From: Pseudomonas sp. 8O
Lineage (GTDB): Bacteria > Pseudomonadota > Gammaproteobacteria > Pseudomonadales > Pseudomonadaceae
Length of the DNA stretch: 64,000 nucleotides
Assembly (NCBI RefSeq): GCF_902506495.1
Contig: NZ_LR733265.1
Location: 1,012,587 to 1,076,586 of the forward strand
Direction: 5' to 3'
Both the position numbers and the translations under genes were made by a program. The notes under the pieces are model-generated. The model was not told the origin of the DNA and made no database searches. It worked only from the letters and a program-made list of their open reading frames with translations. Positions 40,512 to 48,431 of the stretch are shown here, one piece after another; position 1 is the first letter of the stretch, and the number at the start of each line of letters is the position of its first letter.

Positions 40512-40535
40512 TGTACAACCTGCGACTCTGGTATA
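40512..40535. promoter_or_regulatory. TGTACA-N12-GGTATA, second candidate LitR/PplR operator before folM
   Basis: The pair has the exact N12 spacing and differs from the T(G/A)TACA-N12-TGTA(C/T)A site by one base. The right half overlaps a possible -10 (TATAGC, 40532-40537), the usual place for a MerR-type site. It is 94 bp before the folM start. Confidence 0.55.
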
Positions 40536-40629
40536 GCTTTATCCACGGCCTGGTGAGTACCGCCTGCCACTGGTCAGGTATCCCGAGGCGGTACGAGCCA
40601 GACCTTCATTTCTTTCTCACGAGTTGCAC

Positions 40630-41340
40630 ATGAGCGCTGCCAGCTTCCCAATTCTGATCACCGGCGCCGGCCAGAGGGTCGGCCTCTACTGCGCCGAACG
40701 TCTGCTCGACGAAGGCCAGCCGGTGATCATCAGCTACCGCCAGATGCGTGACGATATTGCGCAACTGCGTGAGCGCGGTGCCATCGCCCTGCAGGCTGAT
40801 TTCAGTGATGAGAGCGGCATCATGGCGTTCATCGAACAGCTCAAGGCGCAGTGCAGCGGCCTGCGCGCGATCGTGCACAACGCCTCGCAGTGGCTGGCGG
40901 AAACGCCGGGCGAAGAAGCGCAAGCCTTTCGTCAGCTGTTCAGCGTGCACATGCTTGCGCCCTACCTGATCAACCTGCATTGCAGCGAGTTGTTGCTGCA
41001 GTCAAAACACGCCGACATCGTGCACGTGAGTGACGATGTGGTACGCAAGGGCAGCGCCAATCGCCCCGCCTACTGCGCGAGCAAGGCGGGCCTGGAAAGC
41101 CTGACGTCGTCGTTCGCCGCACGTTTGGCGCCACGCATCAAGGTCAACACCATCGCTCCGGCGCTGCTGATGTTCAACGATGGTGACGACGACGCCTACC
41201 GGACCAAGACCTTGGCCAAATCGGCGCTGGGCATAGAACCCGGCCCGCAGGCCTTCTATCAGACCTTGCGCTATCTGCTGGACAACGCCTACGTAACCGG
41301 AACGACCCTTACCCTCAACGGCGGCCGCCACCTCAAGTGA
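40630..41340 (+). CDS. folM: Dihydromonapterin reductase
   Basis: The 236-residue SDR begins MSAASFPILITGAGQRVGLYCAERLL, with the TGxxxR-x-G motif typical of FolM/PTR1 pteridine reductases instead of the usual TGxxxGIG. Catalytic Ser in VHVSDDVV and Tyr-x3-Lys in YCASKAGLESL are present, and FYQTLRYLLDNAYVTGTTLTLNGGRHLK closes the protein. It reduces dihydromonapterin to tetrahydromonapterin with NADPH. ATG 40630 is used rather than the upstream TTG. It heads the folM-folE-folX unit, behind candidate light-regulated operators. Confidence 0.9.
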   Translation: MSAASFPILITGAGQRVGLYCAERLLDEGQPVIISYRQMRDDIAQLRERGAIALQADFSDESGIMAFIEQLKAQCSGLRAIVHNASQWLAETPGEEAQAFRQLFSVHMLAPYLINLHCSELLLQSKHADIVHVSDDVVRKGSANRPAYCASKAGLESLTSSFAARLAPRIKVNTIAPALLMFNDGDDDAYRTKTLAKSALGIEPGPQAFYQTLRYLLDNAYVTGTTLTLNGGRHLK

Positions 41341-41362
41341 AGCGACTGCCCAGGACACTGCC

Positions 41363-41923
41363 ATGAGCCAACCTCTTTCCCAGCAATACCGCGAAATTCT
41401 CGTAGGCCTCGGTGAAAACCCGGAGCGCGAGGGTCTGCTCGATACGCCCAAACGCGCAGCCAAGGCCATGCAGTACCTCTGCCATGGTTACCAGCAGTCG
41501 CTGGAGGAGATCGTCAACGGTGCGCTGTTCGAGTCCGACAACGACGAGATGGTGATCGTCAAGGACATCGAGCTGTACTCGCTGTGCGAGCACCATCTGC
41601 TGCCCTTCATCGGCAAGGCGCATGTCGCGTACATCCCCACCGGCAAGGTGCTCGGGCTGTCCAAGGTGGCGCGCATCGTAGACATGTACGCGCGGCGCCT
41701 GCAGATCCAGGAAAACCTCACCAAGCAGATCGCCGATGCCATCGCCCGTGTGACCAATGCTGCGGGCGTAGCCGTGGTGATCGAGGCCAAGCACATGTGC
41801 ATGATGATGCGCGGCGTTGAGAAGCAGAATTCGGTGATGAGCAGCTCGGTGATGCTTGGCGCCTTCCGCGAGTCCTGCAACACTCGCCACGAATTCCTGC
41901 AATTGATCGGACGGAGCAACTAA
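41363..41923 (+). CDS. folE: GTP cyclohydrolase I
   Basis: The 186-residue enzyme converts GTP to dihydroneopterin triphosphate, the first step of pterin synthesis. Zinc ligands are Cys75 and His78 in SLCEHHLLPF and Cys147 in AKHMCMMMRGVEK; GLSKVARIVDMYARRLQIQENLTKQIADAI is the conserved substrate-pocket helix. Length is usual. It lies 22 bp after folM, and its stop overlaps the folX start (TAATG). In P. putida a folE gene is light-induced, which fits the operators upstream of this operon. Confidence 0.94.
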   Translation: MSQPLSQQYREILVGLGENPEREGLLDTPKRAAKAMQYLCHGYQQSLEEIVNGALFESDNDEMVIVKDIELYSLCEHHLLPFIGKAHVAYIPTGKVLGLSKVARIVDMYARRLQIQENLTKQIADAIARVTNAAGVAVVIEAKHMCMMMRGVEKQNSVMSSSVMLGAFRESCNTRHEFLQLIGRSN

Positions 41924-42294
41924 TGCCGCGACTGGAACCCGGAATGGCGCGCATCCGCGTCAAGGACCTGCGCCTGCGCACCTACATCGGTATCAAGGAA
42001 GAAGAGATCAACAACAAGCAGGACGTGTTGATCAACCTGACCATTCTCTACCCCGCCGTCGATGCGGTAGAGGTCAACGATATCGAGCATGCGTTGAACT
42101 ACCGCACCATCACCAAGGCCATCATCGCCCATGTCGAAGGCAATCGCTTCGCCCTGCTCGAACGCCTGACTCAGGAGATTCTCGACCTGGTGATTACCCA
42201 TCAGGCCGTGCGCTACGCCGAAGTGGAAGTAGACAAACCCCATGCCCTGCGTTTCGCCGAGTCGGTATCCATCACGCTCGCCGGTCATCGCTGA
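41923..42294 (+). CDS. folX: Dihydroneopterin triphosphate 2'-epimerase
   Basis: The 123-residue protein begins MPRLEPGMARIRVKDLRLRTYIGIKEEEINNKQDVLINLTILYP and has YRTITKAIIAHVEGNRFALLERLTQEILDLVI, matching FolX, the epimerase that makes dihydromonapterin triphosphate from dihydroneopterin triphosphate. The Glu and Lys of the shared aldolase fold are present (ERLTQEI, VEVDKPHAL). With folM and folE it completes the tetrahydromonapterin route, the cofactor of phenylalanine hydroxylase in pseudomonads. Confidence 0.93.
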   Translation: MPRLEPGMARIRVKDLRLRTYIGIKEEEINNKQDVLINLTILYPAVDAVEVNDIEHALNYRTITKAIIAHVEGNRFALLERLTQEILDLVITHQAVRYAEVEVDKPHALRFAESVSITLAGHR

Positions 42295-42295
42295 C

Positions 42296-42312
42296 AGCCG
42301 CTTTCAGCGGCT
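42296..42312 (+). terminator. Weak hairpin after folX
   Basis: AGCCGC (42296-42301), loop TTTCA, GCGGCT (42307-42312) then TTG. It is short with little T-tract, so it may attenuate rather than end transcription between folX and the DUF1244 gene. Confidence 0.4.
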
Positions 42313-42368
42313 TGCCGCTCTCCGGCGAGGCTCTTATCATCGCCGCCACCCATTCCCGGAGAGCCACC

Positions 42369-42662
42369 ATGACCGAGCAAGAACGCCTCGAACTGGAAGC
42401 TGCAGCCTTTCGTGCGCTGGTGCAGCACCTGCGCACACGTCCTGACGTACAGAACATCGACCTGATGAACCTGGCCGGTTTCTGCCGCAACTGCCTGTCC
42501 AAATGGTACAAGGCCGCAGCCGACGACCTCGGTGTCGAAGTGAGCGCCGACCAGGCCCGCGAGACGGTATACGGTATGCCCTATGCCGAGTGGAAGGCCA
42601 AGTATCAGCAAGAAGCCTCGGCCGAGCAGAAAGCCGCATTTACCAAAGGAAAGCATGAATGA
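42369..42662 (+). CDS. DUF1244 family protein
   Basis: The 97-residue protein has TRPDVQNIDLMNLAGFCRNCLSKWYKAAADDLGVEVSADQARETVYGMPYAEWKAKYQ, the full DUF1244 domain with its CRNC motif (two Cys) and conserved KWY. The domain forms a small helical protein, possibly metal-binding; no function is established. ATG 42369 lies at the end of a GAGAGCC sequence. It overlaps the HopJ-family gene by four bases and follows the pterin genes. Confidence 0.85.
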   Translation: MTEQERLELEAAAFRALVQHLRTRPDVQNIDLMNLAGFCRNCLSKWYKAAADDLGVEVSADQARETVYGMPYAEWKAKYQQEASAEQKAAFTKGKHE

Positions 42663-43000
42663 CCGCTCTCAACGAGCTGCGCAAGCGCCTGCAACAAGAC
42701 GACTACGCCTTCAGCGAAACCCTGGCCTTCGTCGCCGAGCACTACGACTATCAGCCCAGCGCCTTCCGTAACGGTGATGTGGAGAACGCTGCCGGCCAGA
42801 ACGAAGGCTCCTGCAAGACTCTGGCCCTGGCCCTGCTGGAAGGCTTGAGCAAGGACGAAGCGCTGCGCGCCTTCGGCGAACACTACCGCAGCGTGCTGGC
42901 CACGCCACAAGGCAGTGACCACGGCAACATTCGCGCACTGATGAGCCACGGCCTGGACGGCGTGAAGTTCGAGCAGCAACCGCTCAAACCCAGAATCTGA
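42659..43000 (+). CDS. HopJ-family protein
   Basis: The 113-residue protein matches the HopJ type III effector family: VAEHYDYQPSAFRNGDVENAAGQNEGSCKTLALALLEGLSKDEALRAFGEHYRSVLATPQGSDHGNIRALMSHG. Despite the name, this small protein is found in many non-pathogens and there is no type III signal or secretion locus here, so an effector role is unlikely. It is the last gene of the five-gene run from folM. GC content is like its neighbours. Confidence 0.85.
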   Translation: MTALNELRKRLQQDDYAFSETLAFVAEHYDYQPSAFRNGDVENAAGQNEGSCKTLALALLEGLSKDEALRAFGEHYRSVLATPQGSDHGNIRALMSHGLDGVKFEQQPLKPRI

Positions 43001-43089
43001 ATCTGTAGCGCAAAAAACTGCGCAACTGTCGGCAAAGGCTGACAGACATCACATTGCCATCACCTTATGCTGCGTGCCATCACAACATG

Positions 43090-43109
43090 GAACACGAGGG
43101 AACGTGTTC
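43090..43109. promoter_or_regulatory. Perfect inverted repeat GAACACG-N6-CGTGTTC
   Basis: It lies in the 163-bp gap before the glycolipid-binding gene, 54 bp ahead of its start. The 7-bp arms with a 6-bp centre resemble a dimeric repressor operator. The binding protein is unknown. Confidence 0.45.
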
Positions 43110-43163
43110 TGCGCGCAGCTGCCGCCCTTCCCTCCTGTTTCGCGCTCGGCATGGAGTCGACCG

Positions 43164-43751
43164 ATGCAGCAAACCCTGGTATGGAAACCCTGGTGCAACC
43201 CTGGCGTGGAAACCCTGCGCCTGAGCCAGGATGCCAATGGCATCCAAGCCACCAGCCACCTCATGCAAGTCATCAAGGGCAACAGCATCGTTGCCAACTA
43301 CATGATCGATTGCGATCCACGCTGGCGCTTCCGCCGCCTCTGGCTCAAGGTCGACAACCATGGCCAGCGCAACCTCTGCCTACAGCGTGATCTGCGTGGC
43401 AACTGGCTGCTCAACGGCGAACCGCGCACTGATCTGCTGCAATGCCAACATGTCATGCTTTCGGCCTCGCCCTTCACCCATACACCTGCCCTGCAGCGCA
43501 GTGCGCTGGAGACTGGCCAGAGTGATGAGATGCAAGTCGCCTATATCGACATGCTCAGCCTCAAGGTGGAACCACGCCAGCAGCGCTACCAGTGCCTGCG
43601 CCGCCACCCTGGTGAAAGCCTCTACCGCAGCCAGGCAGAAGGTCGTGCTCATGAAGAACTGAGCGTCGACGACCACGCGCTATTGCTCAAGGCTGACCAA
43701 CAGTACCTGCGCTTGAGCCTGCTCGACCTGAAAGTCAGCGCACTGGTGTAA
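43164..43751 (+). CDS. Glycolipid-binding-domain protein
   Basis: The 195-residue protein begins MQQTLVWKPWCNPGVETLRLSQDANGIQATSHLMQVIKGNSIVANYMIDCDPRWRFRRLWLKVD, where the WKPW, the SIVANYMIDCDPRWR block and RDLRGNWLLNG are the signature of the putative glycolipid-binding family. YRCLRR-like and GESLYRSQAEG parts complete it. It has no signal peptide. The ligand is unproven. ATG 43164 has GGAG eight bases ahead; the longer frame from 43074 crosses a palindrome. A REP copy follows the stop by 11 bp. Confidence 0.83.
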   Translation: MQQTLVWKPWCNPGVETLRLSQDANGIQATSHLMQVIKGNSIVANYMIDCDPRWRFRRLWLKVDNHGQRNLCLQRDLRGNWLLNGEPRTDLLQCQHVMLSASPFTHTPALQRSALETGQSDEMQVAYIDMLSLKVEPRQQRYQCLRRHPGESLYRSQAEGRAHEELSVDDHALLLKADQQYLRLSLLDLKVSALV

Positions 43752-43761
43752 CGGCCCCCTG

Positions 43762-43782
43762 GTAGGGTGCGCCGTGCGCACC
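43762..43782 (+). repeat. REP-like palindromic element
   Basis: Forward copy of the same element as at 12933 and 13783, 30 kb away. It lies between two convergent genes. Confidence 0.8.
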
Positions 43783-43804
43783 GCGAATATCGCAGTGCCT
43801 GCCT

Positions 43805-43821
43805 GGTGCGCACGGCTCACC
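43805..43821 (-). repeat. Degenerate REP-like element
   Basis: GGTGCGCACGGCTCACC, a decayed reverse partner of the copy at 43762-43782; together they form an inverted pair. Confidence 0.6.
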
Positions 43822-43838
43822 AGGCATGCCGGTACCAC

Positions 43839-44168
43839 TCAGATCGGCAGTTGCCCGAACGCCCAGCGCAGCAGGAAGAACACCAGCAATCCACCACCGA
43901 TGGTCGCCAGCAGGTGCCGTGTGAAAGCGGCGATGGCAATGGCGACCAGGCCCGCCAGCAGGTAAGCGTTGTTCCAGCTCAGCGACCAGCTCTGCCCGTC
44001 CGGCATGAGCATGCCGGGCACGACAATCGCCGTCAGCACTGCAGTCGGCACGTAATGCAGCCCCTGCCTGATCAAGGGCGGAAAACGCAGATCAGGGAAC
44101 GCGAACAGGCTATAGCGGGTGACGAAGGTGATCGCCAGCATACCCAGGATCAGCAACCAGACATCCAT
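43839..44168 (-). CDS. azlD: AzlD branched-chain amino-acid exporter small subunit
   Basis: The 109-residue, four-helix membrane protein starts MDVWLLILGMLAITFVTRYSLFAF and contains RQGLHYVPTAVLTAIVVPGMLMP, the usual AzlD sequence. With AzlC it forms a two-component exporter of branched-chain amino acids or analogues. The start overlaps the azlC stop by one base (TGATG). The longer frame upstream lies inside azlC and is rejected. Confidence 0.88.
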   Translation of the reverse strand: MDVWLLILGMLAITFVTRYSLFAFPDLRFPPLIRQGLHYVPTAVLTAIVVPGMLMPDGQSWSLSWNNAYLLAGLVAIAIAAFTRHLLATIGGGLLVFFLLRWAFGQLPI

Positions 44169-44878
44169 CAGACCAACTCCTCCTGCAGCAACGGCTTGCG
44201 CCGTTCCAACCACACGCCGACAACGATGCCACTGGCCGCGGCAGCCATCAGCCCGAGCTTGTACGGCAGTTCATGACAAGCCAGCGCCACGCCTGCCGCG
44301 ACCAAGGCCGCCACGACCTGCGGCTGATTGCGCAACATGGGCACGACGATACCGATGAAGGTCGCCAGCATGGCGAAATCCAGCCCCCATTCACCGATGT
44401 TCGGCACCGCCTGGCCGAACAGCACACCGACCAGCGTGCACAGCTGCCAATTGCAGTACATGGCCAGTGCCGCGCCAAGAAAGTACCAGTGGCGATAGGG
44501 TTCGCTATCGCCACGCGCATAGCGCTGTACCACCACCGCGTAGGCCTCGTCGGTGAGCCAGAACGCCAACGGCATGCGCCAGCGCTTGGGCAGATGACGC
44601 ACGTATGGCTGCAGGCTGGCGCTATACAGGGCATGGCGCAGATTGACCACGAAGGTGGTCAGCAACACCACGGCAATACCGGCGCCGCCGGTCAACAGGC
44701 TGACGGCGATGAACTGCGCCGAGCCTGCGAATACCAGCAAGGACATACCCTGCGTCTGCCAGGGATCGAGCCCTGCAGCGCCTGCCAGGCTGCCGAAGAT
44801 GATGCCGAAAGGAATGGCGCCGAGCAGCATCGGCAGCATATCGCGGGCGCCCTGAGTGAATTCTTGATGACGAGACAT
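44168..44878 (-). CDS. azlC: AzlC branched-chain amino-acid exporter large subunit
   Basis: The 236-residue protein has about six to seven membrane helices and the AzlC features: FTQGARDMLPMLLGAIPFGIIFGSLA, VFAGSAQFIAVSLL, NLRHALYSASLQPYV, and AFWLTDEAYAVV. It works with AzlD in export of branched-chain amino acids. ATG 44878 follows GGAGGTTCC, an excellent ribosome site; the longer frame from 45001 is excluded for that reason. No regulator lies beside it. Confidence 0.9.
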   Translation of the reverse strand: MSRHQEFTQGARDMLPMLLGAIPFGIIFGSLAGAAGLDPWQTQGMSLLVFAGSAQFIAVSLLTGGAGIAVVLLTTFVVNLRHALYSASLQPYVRHLPKRWRMPLAFWLTDEAYAVVVQRYARGDSEPYRHWYFLGAALAMYCNWQLCTLVGVLFGQAVPNIGEWGLDFAMLATFIGIVVPMLRNQPQVVAALVAAGVALACHELPYKLGLMAAAASGIVVGVWLERRKPLLQEELV

Positions 44879-45023
44879 GGAACCTCCTTGAGCAGGCGAG
44901 CTTAGCCAAGCGCCTCGAACAGGTCTTGAACGTTCTTGCTCTAAATGAAAAGAGGCTGGGCCAACGAGGGCACCTCTTCTATTGTGTGACGCCCTATCCA
45001 CGGATCACCTCAGCTGGATGCAT

Positions 45024-45803
45024 ATGGATCTGCAAACTTTCATCGTCACCACAGCCCACATCAGCGAATTTCCCAACCCGATCACTTTCACCGAGGGTGC
45101 GCCGCTCACGGTTGGCGAGGCGTATCAGGGCGACGAAGGCTGGGATAACTGGTTCCTCTGCACCACACCTGGCCAGGAAGCTGGCTGGGTTCCCGGCCAG
45201 GTCATCGAACGGCTCGATGATCTGCACGCCCGCGCACGCGAGGCCTATACCGCCCGTGAACTCGATGTACGCGTCGGCGAGCGGCTGAGCGCGTCGCGCA
45301 GCCTCAATGGCTGGTTCTGGTGTACACGCGAAGATGGTGTGGAATCAGGCTGGGTGCCCCAGGCCAATCTCACCGAATACGCGCCCAACTGTGTCGTACA
45401 AGAAGAAGTCAGCGGCTGCGGTATTGCCGCAGCAGCCAACATTCTCGGCAAGAGCTACGCCGAGATGAAGGCGATCGCCAACGCCATGGGCATTCATGCC
45501 GAGGACGAATCCTTGTGGTCCGACAGCCAATACGTCAGGCGTCTGCTGGCCACGGGAGGTGCGACGGCCGCCCCAGGCGAAGCGCCCTTCGTATCGTGGG
45601 AGCGCCTGCCGGATCTGGCCCTGCTGGCCATCAAGCACCACCAGGAGAACGGCCGCGACTTCTGGCACTGGGTGGTCTTCGAACGCTCGCTAGGTCAGAT
45701 GCACGTATTGGATTCGGCCAGCTACCTGCCCTCGAACATCCGCACCGACTTCGCGGCCATGCAACCGAAGTGGTTCATCGCTGTGAACAGAGCGAACGCC
45801 TGA
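45024..45803 (+). CDS. SH3-like repeat protein fused to a C39-like cysteine peptidase domain
   Basis: The 259-residue protein has two tandem SH3-like repeats, the first at about 5-60 (WDNWFLC, EAGWVP) and the second at about 75-115 (NGWFWCT, ESGWVP), then a papain-like domain with SGCGIAAAANILG (Cys132), DFWHWVVFE (His215) and MHVLDSASY (Asp230), a full Cys-His-Asp triad as in C39-type peptidases. It has no signal peptide, so it acts in the cytosol or is exported otherwise. The start may be ATG 45018 or 45024. I do not know this combination by name. Confidence 0.72.
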   Translation: MDLQTFIVTTAHISEFPNPITFTEGAPLTVGEAYQGDEGWDNWFLCTTPGQEAGWVPGQVIERLDDLHARAREAYTARELDVRVGERLSASRSLNGWFWCTREDGVESGWVPQANLTEYAPNCVVQEEVSGCGIAAAANILGKSYAEMKAIANAMGIHAEDESLWSDSQYVRRLLATGGATAAPGEAPFVSWERLPDLALLAIKHHQENGRDFWHWVVFERSLGQMHVLDSASYLPSNIRTDFAAMQPKWFIAVNRANA

Positions 45804-45944
45804 CAGCGACTGCGTCGCGCGAAGCCGACGCAGCCACTGTGCGACCTCCAGCCACGTCCAGCTAACGCTAATCCATCTTATTTAAATTCCGTTAGCCTGC
45901 TAATCTTGGCGCCCCGCTTTCTTGCCCGTTCGGATTGTTCATCG

Positions 45945-47357
45945 ATGTCGCCGCTCCAGCGCTGCCTGCTGCCCTTCATGGCCCTGACTCTGATCGCTTG
46001 CGAGCAGCAACCGCACTTCACTGCGCCAGAACCTGGCGAGGCCCTGTCTGCGGGTGCGGCGACGGTACGCAAGTTCGATCACAACGCTTTCTCCCTGCCC
46101 TCGGCCAACCTGGCGCCAAGCCGTCGCCTGGATTTTGCCGTGGGCAACAGCTTCTTCCGCAATCCCTGGGTCACGGCGCCAGCCACCACCACCGCTCGCG
46201 ATGGCCTGGGCCCGCTGTTCAATACCAATGCCTGCCAGAACTGCCACATCAAGGATGGCCGTGGCCATCCGCCGGGGCCAGATGCAGTCAGCGCCGCCTC
46301 GATGTTGGTGCGTCTTTCACTGCCGGCCGGCCCCGAGCATGCCGAGTTGCTGGTGCGCCAGGGCGTCGTCGCCGAACCCACCTACGGTACCCAACTGCAG
46401 GACATGGCCAATCCTGGCGTAGCGCCCGAAGGCAAGGTACGCGTGACTTACAGCAGCGTGCCCGTGCGTTTTGCCGACGGCACACTGGTGGAGTTGCGCA
46501 AGCCGCAGCTGGAAATCAGCCAGCTCGGCTATGGGGCCATGCACACCGATACCTTGTTCTCCACGCGCATCGCCCCGCCGATGATCGGCCTCGGCCTGCT
46601 CGAAGCCATTGCCGAGGCGGATATTCTGGCAGGCGCCGACCCGGACGACGCCGATGGCGACGGTATTTCCGGTCGCCCCAATAGGGTCTGGGACCGTCAG
46701 CAGCAGCGCAGCGTGCTCGGCCGTTTCGGCTGGAAGGCTGGCCAGCCCAATCTCAATCAGCAGAATGCCGACGCCTTCGCCAATGACATGGGCCTGACCA
46801 GCTCGCTGATCCCTCACGACAACTGCACAGCGGCGCAGGGCGATTGCCTGGCCGCGCCCCATGGCGGCGAACCGGAGGTCAGCGACAATATCCTGGCCAG
46901 CGTACTGTTCTACAGCCGCAACCTGGGTGTGCCGGCGCGGCGTGACGTCGACGCGCCCGAGGTGCTCAAGGGTAAGAGCCTGTTCCATCAGGCCGGCTGC
47001 CAGAAATGCCATACGCCCAGCTTCACCACGTCGGCCGATGCGGCGGAGCCGGAACTGGCCAACCAGTTGATCCGTCCTTATACAGACATGCTGCTGCACG
47101 ACATGGGCGATGGATTGGCCGATGGCCGCGATGAATTTCTCGCCAGCGGTCGCGAATGGCGCACGGCGCCGTTGTGGGGTATTGGCCTGACGCAAGCGGT
47201 CAATGGTCACACTCAGTTCCTGCATGACGGCCGTGCGCGCAATCTGCTGGAAGCCATTCTCTGGCATGGCGGCGAGGCCGAAGCGGCCAAGCTGCATGTG
47301 CTGAAATTCGATGCCGACGAGCGAGCAGCGCTGCTCGCCTTCCTGAATTCCCTTTGA
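45945..47357 (+). CDS. Di-heme oxidoreductase-like lipoprotein (DUF1111)
   Basis: The 470-residue protein starts with a lipoprotein signal (MSPLQRCLLPFMALTLIAC; Cys19 lipidated). It has two heme c motifs, CQNCH at 97-101 and CQKCH at 352-356, and the TARDGLGPLFNTNAC lead-in of the DUF1111 family. Its relatives in iron-acquisition loci are thought to handle electron transfer at the outer face of the membrane. It starts a three-gene unit with an imelysin and a DUF1513 gene. An AT-rich region at 45862-45895 precedes it but contains no convincing Fur box. Confidence 0.87.
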   Translation: MSPLQRCLLPFMALTLIACEQQPHFTAPEPGEALSAGAATVRKFDHNAFSLPSANLAPSRRLDFAVGNSFFRNPWVTAPATTTARDGLGPLFNTNACQNCHIKDGRGHPPGPDAVSAASMLVRLSLPAGPEHAELLVRQGVVAEPTYGTQLQDMANPGVAPEGKVRVTYSSVPVRFADGTLVELRKPQLEISQLGYGAMHTDTLFSTRIAPPMIGLGLLEAIAEADILAGADPDDADGDGISGRPNRVWDRQQQRSVLGRFGWKAGQPNLNQQNADAFANDMGLTSSLIPHDNCTAAQGDCLAAPHGGEPEVSDNILASVLFYSRNLGVPARRDVDAPEVLKGKSLFHQAGCQKCHTPSFTTSADAAEPELANQLIRPYTDMLLHDMGDGLADGRDEFLASGREWRTAPLWGIGLTQAVNGHTQFLHDGRARNLLEAILWHGGEAEAAKLHVLKFDADERAALLAFLNSL

Positions 47358-47367
47358 GGAGCCTGCG

Positions 47368-48429
47368 ATGTTGCATAAAACCCTGATCGCCTCCCTGCTC
47401 GGCCTGGCCCTGGTCGGCTGTGGCCAGCAGGACCCGCAAGCCAAGGTCAGTGCCGCGCTGACCGATGGCGTCCTGTTACCGGCTTACAGCAGTTGGCAGG
47501 AAGCTGACCGTCAACTGGCGGCGAGTGCCGAAGCCTTCTGCGCAGGCAGCACCGATCTGAGTGCCGCGCGCCAGGCCTTTCTCGGGGCACAGAGCGCCTG
47601 GGCCGGCCTGCAGCCATTGCTGATCGGGCCGCTGGCCGAAGGCAACCGCGCCTGGCAGATCCAGTTCTGGCCTGACAAGAAGAACCTGGTACAGCGCCAG
47701 GTCGAAGCCCTGCTGAAGAACAAGCCGCAGCTGAGCGCGGATGACCTGTCCAATGCCAGCGTGGTGGTTCAGGGCCTCACCGCCTACGAATACATGCTGT
47801 TCGACCCCAATCTGGACCTCGCCCAGGCCGAACAGAAAGCGCGCTATTGCCCACTGCTGCAAGCCATCGGTAAGCACCAGCAGGCCCTGGCGGCGCAGAT
47901 CGTCGGCGAATGGCAGGCCAAGCCTGGCATGGCCGAACAGCTGAAGACATTCCCCAACGAGCGCTACGCCGACTCCAACGAAGCGATCGCCGAACTGCTG
48001 CGCGTTCAGGTCAGCGCCCTGGATGGCCTGAAGAAGAAACTCGGCGCCCCTATGGGTCGGCAGAGCAAGGGCATCGCCCAGCCTTACCAGGCCGAAGCCT
48101 GGCGCAGTGCCGGCAGCCTGGCCAACCAGGGCGCCGCACTGGCCAACGCCGAATTGCTGTGGCACGGCAGCAACCGTGACGGTATTCAGTCACTGCTGGG
48201 CGACGACCAGGCTGACCTGGCAAAACGTATCGACGCCGCTTACCAGGACACCCGCCAACGCCTGGCTGCACTCGACAGCCCACTAGGTGAGTTGCTGGAA
48301 GATGAAGCCGGTCGCACTGCCCTGAACGAGCTGTACGACAGCCTCAATCGCCTGCACCGCCTGCAGGAAGGCGAACTGGCCAAGGCGCTCAACGTGCAGA
48401 TCGGCTTCAACGCCCACGACGGGGATTGA
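47368..48429 (+). CDS. Imelysin-family lipoprotein
   Basis: The 353-residue protein has a lipoprotein signal (MLHKTLIASLLGLALVGC) and the two-helical-repeat imelysin layout. The GxHxxE motif of iron-regulated imelysins reads GLTAYE at 136-141, with Thr for the His, so this member is unlikely to bind iron in the usual way. It ends ALNVQIGFNAHDGD. Such proteins sit in Fur-regulated operons between a DUF1111 and a DUF1513 gene, as here, and probably help iron uptake across the periplasm. Its stop overlaps the next gene's TTG region by four bases. Confidence 0.85.
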   Translation: MLHKTLIASLLGLALVGCGQQDPQAKVSAALTDGVLLPAYSSWQEADRQLAASAEAFCAGSTDLSAARQAFLGAQSAWAGLQPLLIGPLAEGNRAWQIQFWPDKKNLVQRQVEALLKNKPQLSADDLSNASVVVQGLTAYEYMLFDPNLDLAQAEQKARYCPLLQAIGKHQQALAAQIVGEWQAKPGMAEQLKTFPNERYADSNEAIAELLRVQVSALDGLKKKLGAPMGRQSKGIAQPYQAEAWRSAGSLANQGAALANAELLWHGSNRDGIQSLLGDDQADLAKRIDAAYQDTRQRLAALDSPLGELLEDEAGRTALNELYDSLNRLHRLQEGELAKALNVQIGFNAHDGD

Positions 48430-48431
48430 GC

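Noticed and set aside
42659..43000. HopJ-family gene as a virulence effector
   Set aside because: No type III secretion genes or Hop-type promoter are visible; the family is common in non-pathogens and here follows folate genes.
45862..45895. Fur box before the DUF1111-imelysin operon
   Set aside because: The region is AT-rich with imperfect GCTAAC/GTTAGC arms, but does not match the GATAAT hexamer pattern closely enough to call.
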